Assembly: GCA_025454895.1 (NCBI GenBank)
Contig: JALONO010000044.1
Location: 1-34,736, forward strand
Reading direction: 5' to 3'
Length of the DNA: 34,736 nucleotides
Source: Bernardetiaceae bacterium
Lineage (GTDB): Bacteria; Bacteroidota; Bacteroidia; Cytophagales; Thermoflexibacteraceae
Position 1 is the first letter of the stretch, and the number at the start of each line of letters is the position of its first letter. The notes under the pieces are model-generated. The model was not told the DNA's origin and searched no databases. It saw nothing but the letters and a program-made list of their open reading frames with translations. Shown here piece by piece: positions 23,818 to 31,001 of this stretch. The translations under genes were made by a program, and so were the position numbers.

Positions 23818-25014
23818 CTACTGATCGATTTTCACCAGGTCCAACCGGGTAAAGCTGAGGGCATCTTCGCGGGCTTGGGGGTTTTGCGGGTGGTTGTCTG
23901 ACAGGTAAAGGCCCGCTTTGGCCACAAAAGCGTTGTTGATGGCAAACCGATTGCGGGGCAATTTCACCTCGCCCAGTTTCTTAAAATCCTCCCCCACAAT
24001 GATAATGCTCACCTGCGGCGGGAACAAGCCCGTAGTGGGTAAAGCAGTGCCTGGCGGTAGCTCTTCACCCAAACTAGTGAACCAGTAGTACACCTCTTGA
24101 TAAGGGTCATAAAGCAGATTGCCAAACTGCGGGGTCTCCCACATATGCTTTACGTAACTATCCACAGCCATATCTTTGGGTTGGGGGGGCACTTCCTCAA
24201 AAAATCGGCTGCCTATCAAATGCTTATCCACTTGTTTGAAATCACGGGTAACATACAAATGCGGGTCGCCCAAAAAGGCATATACGTAGTTAACCCCAGC
24301 TTGCACATTGCTATATAAAGCATCTTTCCGGCCAACTTGCCAATAATCGCTAGGAAAAGTAACTGCCAAATATTCTACGCGATTTTGCCCTGTATCGATG
24401 GCCAGGCACAATGGCCACTCCAGGAGTTGGGCCTGGGTCATTTGGAGCCAACTGCCTACCGTTGTCATGGGCAACAATAACTCACCTTGCCTGATCATCA
24501 CCGGATTACGAAGACCTACGATAGTAGGAAAAGTACTCCGACCGGTACTTGTTATCGCATAATTGACCTTATTTTTAATCCGCCCTTCTTGATTTACATG
24601 GGCCAAAGAAAGCGTCGAACTAGCGGCTATGTACACGTTATCCAAGTCGCGCACGTAGAATCCCCGCATGTCCCCTACCCCGTCCGGGCCTTCTACTGCC
24701 ACTGGGATACGTTTGGCCAATTGCTGGTTGGCCAGGGTAAAAAACTGGATGTTGCCAGTTTGTCCCTTACCCCGGCTGAGATAAGCCAGGTACTCGCGAC
24801 CTGCCGAGTCGGTGTAAAGCGATAAAAATGGACTGTGGTTGGGCGTAGTGCTGTCAATGGCGAATATAAGTGGCTCATTAGCAATGCTTAAGTTGTACCG
24901 ATCAACTGGCTGGCTGTTGGTTTCCCTTTTTTCTTTTTCATTGCAAGCAAAAAGCAGCAAGACGCTTGTGATACACAGTGATATTTCTATGAATCTTCGG
25001 AATTTTCTTTTCAT
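23818..25014 (-). CDS. DUF4221-like lipoprotein (six-bladed propeller type)
   Basis: The protein has 398 residues. The lipobox LLLFAC (Cys at about 24) after a basic, hydrophobic N-terminus marks an inner- or outer-membrane lipoprotein. The body has repeated beta-strand segments such as IQFFTLANQQLAKRIPV, EGPDGVGDMRGFYVRDLDNVYIA and YAFLGDPHLYVTRDFK, which match the DUF4221/6-bladed propeller lipoproteins of Bacteroidota; EGPDGVG is typical. Function is unknown. The gene follows, on the same strand, a small Cys-rich exported peptide gene 67 nt upstream, with a terminator hairpin between them. Similar propeller lipoproteins are commonly paired with small leader peptides in this phylum. The family call is from memory of motifs and is moderately sure. 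Confidence 0.75.
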   Translation of the reverse strand: MKRKFRRFIEISLCITSVLLLFACNEKEKRETNSQPVDRYNLSIANEPLIFAIDSTTPNHSPFLSLYTDSAGREYLAYLSRGKGQTGNIQFFTLANQQLAKRIPVAVEGPDGVGDMRGFYVRDLDNVYIAASSTLSLAHVNQEGRIKNKVNYAITSTGRSTFPTIVGLRNPVMIRQGELLLPMTTVGSWLQMTQAQLLEWPLCLAIDTGQNRVEYLAVTFPSDYWQVGRKDALYSNVQAGVNYVYAFLGDPHLYVTRDFKQVDKHLIGSRFFEEVPPQPKDMAVDSYVKHMWETPQFGNLLYDPYQEVYYWFTSLGEELPPGTALPTTGLFPPQVSIIIVGEDFKKLGEVKLPRNRFAINNAFVAKAGLYLSDNHPQNPQAREDALSFTRLDLVKIDQ

Positions 25015-25035
25015 AAAAAATTGTTAAATAAAAAA

Positions 25036-25063
25036 TTGCCCAATATCGTATGATATCGGGCAA
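25036..25063 (-). terminator. Intergenic terminator between the peptide and the lipoprotein genes
   Basis: On the minus strand TTGCCCGATATC pairs with GATATTGGGCAA around an ATAC loop, with one G-U pair, then runs into TTTTTTATTT. On the plus strand the same position is an A-C mismatch, so the structure is better suited to minus-strand RNA. It should partly stop transcription after the peptide gene and give more peptide than lipoprotein. Confidence 0.75.
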
Positions 25064-25081
25064 TGCACCTTCCAGAATAAA

Positions 25082-25276
25082 TCAGTTGGGTGTAACAATC
25101 ACTGGATCGCAGCTTGTGCACATGGTGTTACCAGTTTTGGTACAGCCATCGGCAAGGCTAAAGAAACACGTTTCCCCACTATTGGCCTGGGCCTCATGGC
25201 TATTCTCTAAATAGGCAAAGCCCATAACTGTAGCTAACAATACGGCCGAAGCGATTTTTTTGATTTTTGCTTTCAT
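25082..25276 (-). CDS. Small Cys-rich exported peptide (64 aa)
   Basis: The ATG at 25274-25276 begins a 64-residue product: a basic start (MKAKIKKIAS), a hydrophobic stretch (AVLLATVMGFAYL) and a short mature part with four cysteines (ETCFFSLADGCTKTGNTMCTSCDPVIVTPN). The layout resembles NVEALA-type leader peptides of Bacteroidota, which are likewise encoded next to propeller or DUF4221 lipoproteins, but the NVEALA motif itself is not present. It may be secreted, processed and disulfide-bonded or otherwise modified. The function is unknown. A good promoter lies 36 nt upstream and a terminator immediately downstream, so it is probably expressed strongly as a short mRNA with read-through to the lipoprotein. 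A longer frame from TTG at 25339 overlaps the promoter and is rejected. Confidence 0.7.
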   Translation of the reverse strand: MKAKIKKIASAVLLATVMGFAYLENSHEAQANSGETCFFSLADGCTKTGNTMCTSCDPVIVTPN

Positions 25277-25311
25277 TGGTTTGGAAAGGTTTAATGGTGA
25301 AACTGATTGAG

Positions 25312-25339
25312 CAAACGTACCCCCCCCGCACATTACCAA
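25312..25339 (-). promoter_or_regulatory. TTG-N17-TACGTTTG promoter with an 8-G spacer tract
   Basis: On the minus strand TTG (25337-25339) and TACGTTTG (25312-25319) are 17 nt apart and fit the Bacteroidota promoter consensus. The spacer ends in eight consecutive Gs (plus-strand Cs at 25320-25327). A start near 25305 would leave a leader of about 30 nt before the peptide ATG. Gain or loss of a G would change promoter spacing. Confidence 0.5.
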
Positions 25340-25651
25340 GGAATAGAGATAAAATAAATGTTAATATTTAAAAAAGTTCAATTGAATGTGAACAAAACTT
25401 GTGCAACTAGTCGGAAAATTATGGACCGATTTACAATCGAGCCTCAACACTTAAAGCCGAGCGTTAAAAGCAAATGAATGGGTGGTTATCTGGTGCGGGG
25501 CCTACTTTTCAATCTATTTTCTACCATACCAGCTATTTAACTACCCTACCATGTTAACCTTACCAATTAAATTTACAACCCGGCCCGCGATTGTGCAATT
25601 TGTTTAACGCCACTACGTTAAATTTACGATTTACGCCTTACCCTGTTAGCT

Positions 25652-26224
25652 TTGCCCACTTTGGCACTTTACTGGTTGCGCCGCTCCATTTTTGTAGGGC
25701 TGGCTGGGGCTGGCCTGGGCTGGGCCACCTTTAGCTGGGGCCAGCAGCCACTGGCCATGCCTGCCCCAGCCTTTGCCTACGTGCGGGCGGAACAGAGCGT
25801 GCTTTGGTGGCAAACCCGTAACGAACCGCCCTCGGGCCAGTACTACGTGGAAACCTGGAAGGGCCAAAACTGGCAAACCGAAAACGTGGTTACGATTGAA
25901 CCCGAAAAAAAAGCCACTTATGGCCAGGTGCTGTATTTCCAGGCGGGCCTCAACCGTTACCGGGTGCGGCTCCAGGCCCCGTCGGTGCCCACCTTGGTTT
26001 CCTCGGTGGTCGAGTTCGAGTCGCCCAACGAGTTTGTCAGGGTGTTCCCGCTCAACGTAACGGATTACTTGTATTTTTCCAAGCCCATTCAATATCAAAT
26101 TACCCAAGCCAATGGGCAACTGGTTTTGAAAGGCTACGCCAAATTGGTAGATTGCAGGCCGCTTAGCCCCGGACTTTACTGGGTGCAATTTGACAACCGT
26201 CGGGAAAAATTCCTCAAAAAATAA
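25652..26224 (+). CDS. Short exported protein with T9SS-like C-terminal domain
   Basis: The frame encodes 190 residues from a TTG at 25652; there is no ATG before residue 36, and a later TTG at 25661 is equally possible. A signal-like stretch (LRRSIFVGLAGAGLGWATFSWGQQ) precedes a beta-rich domain (WWQTRNEPPSGQYYVETWKGQNWQTENVV). The last about 60 residues (FVRVFPLNVTDYLYFSKPIQYQITQANGQLVLKG ... LSPGLYWVQFDNRREKFLKK) follow the pattern of a T9SS type A sorting domain: VYPNPxxDxL, GxxVxxG, LxxGxYxVxF, KxxKK. The first motif is degenerate (FPLNVTDYL). A role as a small secreted or surface protein is inferred. It sits 40 nt upstream of cytidylate kinase. Confidence 0.65.
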   Translation: MPTLALYWLRRSIFVGLAGAGLGWATFSWGQQPLAMPAPAFAYVRAEQSVLWWQTRNEPPSGQYYVETWKGQNWQTENVVTIEPEKKATYGQVLYFQAGLNRYRVRLQAPSVPTLVSSVVEFESPNEFVRVFPLNVTDYLYFSKPIQYQITQANGQLVLKGYAKLVDCRPLSPGLYWVQFDNRREKFLKK

Positions 26225-26264
26225 TCCCTACCCTCGCCCTTAGGCGCGGACTAACCTAATTGGC

Positions 26265-26957
26265 ATGAAAAAAATCATCGTGGCCATCGATGGCTTCTCG
26301 GGTTGCGGCAAAAGCAGCACCGCCAAAGCCGTGGCCAAAAACCTAGGTTACGCCTATGTGGACAGCGGGGCCATGTACCGCGCCGTTACCTTGTATTTCT
26401 TGGACAATTACGTGAGTGAAGGCAACCCCAAGGCGGTAACCAAAGCCCTGGGCGATATCGATATTGAGTTCCGCCTTTCGGCTGAGCAGCCCCCCCGCAA
26501 CGAAACGTACCTCAACGGCCTCAACGTGGAAGACGATATCCGCACCATGCGGGTGAGCCAGCACGTGAGCGAAGTGAGCAAACTGCCCGAGGTACGGCGG
26601 TTTTTAGTGGCCCAGCAACAGAAAATGGGCAAAAAAAAGGGCATCGTAATGGATGGGCGCGACATAGGCACGGTGGTGTTCCCCCAGGCGGAGTTGAAAA
26701 TATTTATGCGGGCCGAACTGATGGAGCGCGCCCAACGGCGGCAGGCCGAACTACTGGCTAACGAGGAGGTGGCCACGCTGGACGAAATAGCCGCCAACCT
26801 CCGCGACCGTGACCGTATCGACTCCACCCGGACCGAAAGCCCCCTGCGCCAGGCCAGCGATGCGGTGGAACTGGACACCACCTACCTCACTTTTGAGGAG
26901 CAAGTGGATGTGATCGTGCGGTTGGCGTACAGTAAAATTCTCCAGGAAGACGTTTAG
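26265..26957 (+). CDS. cmk: Cytidylate kinase
   Basis: The 230-residue cytosolic enzyme phosphorylates CMP and dCMP to the diphosphates in pyrimidine nucleotide recycling. It has the P-loop GFSGCGKSSTAK (about 8-19), the base-binding segment YVDSGAMYRAVTLYF, the core motif GRDIGTVVFPQAELKIF (about 128-144) and the lid RDRIDSTRTESPLRQASDAVELDTT (about 187-211). The length matches the family (220-230). The ATG at 26265 gives the normal MKKIIVAIDGF start. The gene is preceded on the same strand by the small T9SS-like protein gene and followed by the efflux regulator, with a 280-nt gap in which no other gene was found. Confidence 0.95.
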   Translation: MKKIIVAIDGFSGCGKSSTAKAVAKNLGYAYVDSGAMYRAVTLYFLDNYVSEGNPKAVTKALGDIDIEFRLSAEQPPRNETYLNGLNVEDDIRTMRVSQHVSEVSKLPEVRRFLVAQQQKMGKKKGIVMDGRDIGTVVFPQAELKIFMRAELMERAQRRQAELLANEEVATLDEIAANLRDRDRIDSTRTESPLRQASDAVELDTTYLTFEEQVDVIVRLAYSKILQEDV

Positions 26958-27183
26958 CCTACCAGGCCAGCGGATCAATGGCCGCCTTCGCTCACCTCGG
27001 CGGCGGGGTGCGGGGTTGCGTTCGGCAATGGGGTACCAGCTATTACCGTGGTTGGGAGAGCCTGTCCCCGCCCGGCTTGGTCGCTAGCCGCCCGCCATGA
27101 TTTTCTTGTACTGCGTTCTTAAATGTTACATCAATAAATCCTTTAACAAAATTTATTTGTTGAACGTATTTTTATTTATAAAC

Positions 27184-27200
27184 ACTGTTCAGTAATTTTG
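27184..27200 (+). promoter_or_regulatory. TAATTTTG box overlapping a short palindrome upstream of the TetR gene
   Basis: ACTG-TT-CAGT (27184-27193) is a perfect 4-bp inverted repeat that abuts and shares its last base with TAATTTTG (27193-27200), a -7 box match 38 nt before the TetR ATG. The placement suits an autoregulatory TetR operator. A correctly spaced TTG is not present, so the promoter assignment is tentative. Confidence 0.35.
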
Positions 27201-27237
27201 TGCCGTTAACTCAACCAAAAAACGAACGAACTCACAA

Positions 27238-27849
27238 ATGGGCATCTTAGAACGAAAAGAGCGCGAGAAGCAAGAGATGCGCGAGCGGATTTTGCACACG
27301 GCCAGCCAAATGTTTTTGGAAGAAGGTTACGACAAAACCTCGATCCGGGGCATTGCCGAGCGTATTGAGTATAGCCCGGCCGCTATTTACCTGTATTTCA
27401 AGGATAAGAACGAGATTTTCGTAGCCATCCACGACCGGGCGTTTGACCTGCTATTTAGCAAACTGGCCCAAGCTAACCTAGAGGCCAATCCCTTTGCCCG
27501 GCTTTGCCACATGGGGGGGCTTTTCGTCGGCTTTGCCCTGGAAAACCCCGAGTTGTACGACCTCATGTTCATTATGCGGGAACCGATGGATGCCCTGTGC
27601 CAGCGGGAGATGGACTGGGACAAGGGTTTTCGGTCGTTCAACTTCCTGCGCGAGACCCTGCGGGAGTGCATGGAGGCTGGGCTGATGAAACCGATGGACT
27701 TGGACGTGGCCGCCGTGAGTGTGTTCTCATTTGTGCATGGGGTTACCTCGCTCATTATCCGGGGGCGGTTTAAAATGTACCCCGCCGAGCAGCATCAGGC
27801 CCTGGTGGAGCAGTCGTTGCAAAATATGTTGGAGTTGATGCGGGCCTAA
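27238..27849 (+). CDS. TetR/AcrR family transcriptional regulator of the RND efflux genes
   Basis: The protein has 203 residues. The N-terminal helix-turn-helix is typical: RERILHTASQMFLEEGYDKTSIRGIAERIEYSPAAIYLYFKDKNEIF (about 16-62). The rest is a helical ligand-binding domain. TetR repressors usually leave their operator when a drug or metabolite binds. The gene is the first of four plus-strand genes (regulator, TolC, adaptor, RND pump) with a 76-nt gap to the next, the common arrangement for self-regulated multidrug pumps. The ATG at 27238 gives the family start. Ligand unknown. Confidence 0.92.
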   Translation: MGILERKEREKQEMRERILHTASQMFLEEGYDKTSIRGIAERIEYSPAAIYLYFKDKNEIFVAIHDRAFDLLFSKLAQANLEANPFARLCHMGGLFVGFALENPELYDLMFIMREPMDALCQREMDWDKGFRSFNFLRETLRECMEAGLMKPMDLDVAAVSVFSFVHGVTSLIIRGRFKMYPAEQHQALVEQSLQNMLELMRA

Positions 27850-27925
27850 TTAAGTTTAGACTAAAGCGAAAAATGTTGATTATCAAATATTTAATCATTT
27901 AAGTCCTCCCTTCGGAAAGTTTAGC

Positions 27926-29323
27926 ATGAAGACGTTTGCCTTGCCTTTTTTTCCAAGCTCGATCGGCCGATTTTTTGCCGGGGCGTGCCGCGCCATTTTT
28001 TTAAGCGCGATTTTTTGTGCCCCGGTGGCCGCTCAAAGCGTTGTGCTAGAGCAGTATGTGCAGCAAGGGTTGGCCCAAAACCAATCCATCCAACAACAAA
28101 ACTTTTTATTGGAGAAAAGCCTAGCCGCCTTGCAAGAAGCTCGTGGCTTGTTTTTGCCCACGGTGAGCGTGGGGGGCAGCTACACGTTAGCGGCCGGGGG
28201 GCGCAGCATTAGCTTTCCCATCGGCGACTTGCTCAACCCCGTGTACGCCACCCTGAACGAGATGACGCAGAGCAACCGGTTCCCGCAATTGGAAAACGTG
28301 AACGAGCAGTTTCTGCCCAACAACTTTTACGATGCCCGGCTGCGCACCAGCGTGCCCATCTACAACGCGGAAATCAACTACAACCGCCAGATCAAACGCG
28401 AGATGGTGAACTTGCAACAAGCTGAAATCCAGGTTTATAAACGTGAGTTGGTCAAAGAGATCAAAAAAGCCTACTTCCAGTATTTGCAGGCGGCGGAAGC
28501 GGTAAAAATCTACGACAACGCCTTGACCTTACTGGCCGAAAGCCGCCGGGTGAACGAGAGCCTGGTGCGCAACGGGGTGGCTAACGGCACCGTGCTGGCC
28601 CGCACCGAGGCCGAAACCGCGAAAGTGAAATCCCAGCGCACCGAGGCGGAAAATAACCGCCGCAACGCGGCCGCCTACTTCAACTTTTTGCTGGGCCAGG
28701 GCCTGGAAACCGCCATCCAGGCCGACAGCCTGGTAACCAGTGGCCGTGCCGAGTTTGCCGCCAACCTAGACACCGCCCTTGGCCCGCGCGAAGAACTGGC
28801 TAAGTTAGCCACTGCCAAAAGTATTGGCTTACTGAGCACGAAGTTAAGCCGCGCTGCTTGGCAGCCTAAATTGGGTGCCCAACTGGACCTGGGCAGCCAG
28901 GGTTTCAATTGGGCATTTAACAACACCTCGCGCTATGGGCTGTTGGGCCTCAGCTTTGATGTGCCCCTTTTCACGGGCGGGCGCAACCTGGCCAAAATAA
29001 AGCAGGCCGAAAAAGACCTGGCCGCCTTGAGTGCCCAAACTACCTATGTGGAGCAGCAACTGCGCCTTCAACTGCGCACTAGCCAAACGGCCTACCAGTC
29101 GGCTTTGGAGGTGTTCAATAGCACGCAGGGGCAGGTAACGGCCAGCCGCCGCTATTTGACCGATACCGAGAAACGCTACCGCATTGGCCAGGCCAACTAC
29201 ATCGAGTACCTGGACGCGCGCAACGAGTACACTAATGCCCAGTTGCAACAAAGCTTGGCCCGCTACACCGTGTGGGTCAAACTGGCCGAGGTGGAACGCG
29301 CCCAGGCCAGTTACGGGTTATAA
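27926..29323 (+). CDS. TolC-family outer-membrane efflux channel
   Basis: The protein has 465 residues with a long signal peptide (about 1-37, ending APVAAQ). The mature part shows the two-fold repeat of long helices and beta hairpins of OEP/TolC: first half around EARGLFLPTVSVGGSYT and KREMVNLQQAEIQVYKRELVKEIKKAYFQYLQA, second half around LSRAAWQPKLGAQLDLGSQGFNW and TDTEKRYRIGQANYIEYLDARNEYTNAQL. It forms the trimeric exit duct of the RND pump encoded by the next two genes. A 76-nt gap from the TetR gene and an 83-nt gap to the adaptor suggest one operon. Confidence 0.92.
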   Translation: MKTFALPFFPSSIGRFFAGACRAIFLSAIFCAPVAAQSVVLEQYVQQGLAQNQSIQQQNFLLEKSLAALQEARGLFLPTVSVGGSYTLAAGGRSISFPIGDLLNPVYATLNEMTQSNRFPQLENVNEQFLPNNFYDARLRTSVPIYNAEINYNRQIKREMVNLQQAEIQVYKRELVKEIKKAYFQYLQAAEAVKIYDNALTLLAESRRVNESLVRNGVANGTVLARTEAETAKVKSQRTEAENNRRNAAAYFNFLLGQGLETAIQADSLVTSGRAEFAANLDTALGPREELAKLATAKSIGLLSTKLSRAAWQPKLGAQLDLGSQGFNWAFNNTSRYGLLGLSFDVPLFTGGRNLAKIKQAEKDLAALSAQTTYVEQQLRLQLRTSQTAYQSALEVFNSTQGQVTASRRYLTDTEKRYRIGQANYIEYLDARNEYTNAQLQQSLARYTVWVKLAEVERAQASYGL

Positions 29324-29406
29324 AGCACTGGTCCCAGTTAAAACCCTCAAGTATTTCAATTAGCTCATTTTTAAATTTTTAAGAAGATTTTAACCCACCC
29401 GTTGCC

Positions 29407-30489
29407 ATGAAAACCACCCTTCGTTACTTGGCCTATTGGAAAATCACCTTGCCGTTTTTGGCGTTGCTGGCCCTGGCTTGGCTACTGGCGGGCTGCCATC
29501 AAAACCAGGCCGCTAGCCAAGCCAAAACCACCCTGGCCGATGTCGCCATCCCCGTGAAAACGGTGCCGGTGAGCCGCCAAACCCTGGTTCAGCCCGTGGT
29601 GGCTTCGGGCTTGCTGGCCTCCGAAACCGAGGCTAGGCTATCGTTCAAAACCGGGGGCATCATCCAAAAAATCTACGTGGGCGAGGGCGATGCCGTGCGC
29701 AAGGGCCAACTGCTGGCCGTGCTCAACCTTACCGAAATCAATGCTCAGGTAACCCAGGCCCAAGAAGGCTTAGCCAAGGCCGAGCGCGATTATCAGCGGG
29801 TAAAAAACTTGTATGCCGACAGTGTGGCTACGCTGGAGCAGTTGCAAAACACCACCACGGCCCTCAACGTGGCCAAACAGTCGGTGCAAATTGCCCAGTT
29901 TAACCAAGGTTACTCCGAAATCAGGGCCGTGGCCAGCGGCCGCATCGTGCGCAAGCTGATGAACGAAGGCGAACTGGCCGCCTCGGGTGCGCCAGTGTTC
30001 TTCATGAACGCCACCGGGCCGGCCAGTTGGGTGGTAAAAGTGGGCGTGGCCGATAAGGACTGGGTGCGCCTGCAACTGGGCGACCCGGCCACCGTGGGCT
30101 TTGATGCCCTGCCCGGCCAAACATTTCCCGCCAAGGTGAGCAGTTTGGCCCAGGGGGCCGACCCCACCTCGGGCTTGTATCAGGTGGAATTGAAACTTAC
30201 CGGCGGTGCCCCGCAACTGGCCACCGGTTTTTTTGCCACCGCCCAGTTAACCCCCAGCCGCCGCCCCCAGTACGTGGGCGTGCCCGTGGACGCGCTGGTG
30301 GAGGGCAACGGCGACCAAGCCTTCGTGTTTGTGCCCGTAAACGGCCAGGCCCAGCAACGGCCCGTGAAAGTAGCTTACCTGGCCCAAGGCCAAGCCATGA
30401 TTTACGAGGGGCTTACCGGCGACGAAACGGTGATCACCGATGGCTCGGCTTACCTAACCGACAAAGCCAAAATCATGCTTGCTAAGTAG
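29407..30489 (+). CDS. RND efflux periplasmic adaptor (membrane fusion protein), lipoprotein
   Basis: The protein has 360 residues. The N-terminus ends in a lipobox (LLAGC, Cys at about 30), so it is probably anchored in the inner membrane by lipid. Lipoyl-like halves (LSFKTGGIIQKIYVGEGDAVRKGQLLAVLN and GRIVRKLMNEGELAASGAPVFFM) flank an alpha-hairpin (EGLAKAERDYQRVKNLYADSVATLEQLQN), followed by beta-barrel and membrane-proximal domains. It links the RND pump to the TolC channel. A 512-nt gap containing repeats R1-F and R2 separates it from the pump gene, unusual within such an operon. Confidence 0.92.
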   Translation: MKTTLRYLAYWKITLPFLALLALAWLLAGCHQNQAASQAKTTLADVAIPVKTVPVSRQTLVQPVVASGLLASETEARLSFKTGGIIQKIYVGEGDAVRKGQLLAVLNLTEINAQVTQAQEGLAKAERDYQRVKNLYADSVATLEQLQNTTTALNVAKQSVQIAQFNQGYSEIRAVASGRIVRKLMNEGELAASGAPVFFMNATGPASWVVKVGVADKDWVRLQLGDPATVGFDALPGQTFPAKVSSLAQGADPTSGLYQVELKLTGGAPQLATGFFATAQLTPSRRPQYVGVPVDALVEGNGDQAFVFVPVNGQAQQRPVKVAYLAQGQAMIYEGLTGDETVITDGSAYLTDKAKIMLAK

Positions 30490-30601
30490 TAAATTTTCTT
30501 GCCGATTGCTTAATCCTAGCCGCTATTGTTTACCAGACAAGCAAAGGAGCGTAGGGTTTTTCTTACAATTTTTTTCTTTAGCTAACCCGGGAAAATGCGA
30601 T

Positions 30602-30850
30602 TAGTAATAGAATCAAGTAGCAATTGCGTGTTCCAGGTACAATAGACGGCTTGTATATTACCCGTAATTGGTTCGATATTAAGTTCCCTCCCCGCCGGGG
30701 TGGGTCAGGGTGGGGCCAAATAGAGCGGATTTTGAACGAAAATTTGAGCTTTCACCTAGTCAAATCTAATGGGCAGAAGTCTAATAAATGGTTGATAACC
30801 AAACAGAACAACCATTTAGTTATGTAATCATTTCATCGTATTAGTATAAC
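30602..30850 (+). repeat. Dispersed repeat R1, copy F, interrupted by an R2 insertion
   Basis: The left half (AATAGAATCAAGTAGCAATTGCGTGTTCC) and the right half (AAATGGTTGATAACC ... ATGTAATCATTTCATCG, then TTAGTATAAC) match other R1 copies; the middle is the R2 element at 30644-30782. It fills most of the gap between the adaptor and pump genes of the efflux operon, so transcripts of the operon must cross it. Unlike copies A, B, C and E it does not begin at a stop codon. Confidence 0.75.
30644..30782 (+). mobile_element. MITE-like element R2, copy 2, nested in repeat R1
   Basis: This 139-bp copy starts AGACGGCTTGTATATTAC and ends, reverse complemented, AGACTTCTGCCCATTAG, so the terminal inverted repeats have decayed more than in copy 1. 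The flanks AAT (30641-30643) and AAT (30783-30785) form a 3-bp duplication. The interior shares TTCCCTCCCCG, CAGGGTGGGGCC and TTTGAACGAAAATT with copy 1 but lacks its extra hairpin of about 44 nt. Confidence 0.65.
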
Positions 30851-31001
30851 TAGTTGATTATTAGTTTTTTTGATTTTAAAAATATTCTTTGTCTTGTTGC
30901 CAGATGAGCAGTTTTCTGAATGAACAGATCCGCCATCGGGTTTTCAGATTATTGCCTATAAAACCTTCGCTTTTGGCTCACCATTTTTCACCTCAACTTC
31001 C

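Noticed and set aside
26958-27237. tRNA or small RNA gene in the cmk-TetR gap
   Set aside because: No cloverleaf, T-loop (GTTCGAnTC) or terminator-like structure was found; the GC-rich part looks like decayed coding or leader sequence.
27870-27905. Possible seventh R1 copy (GATTATCAAATATTTAATCATTT)
   Set aside because: Only AT-rich similarity; it lacks the TTATACYAAAAT ends and the GCATGACTAAATG block.
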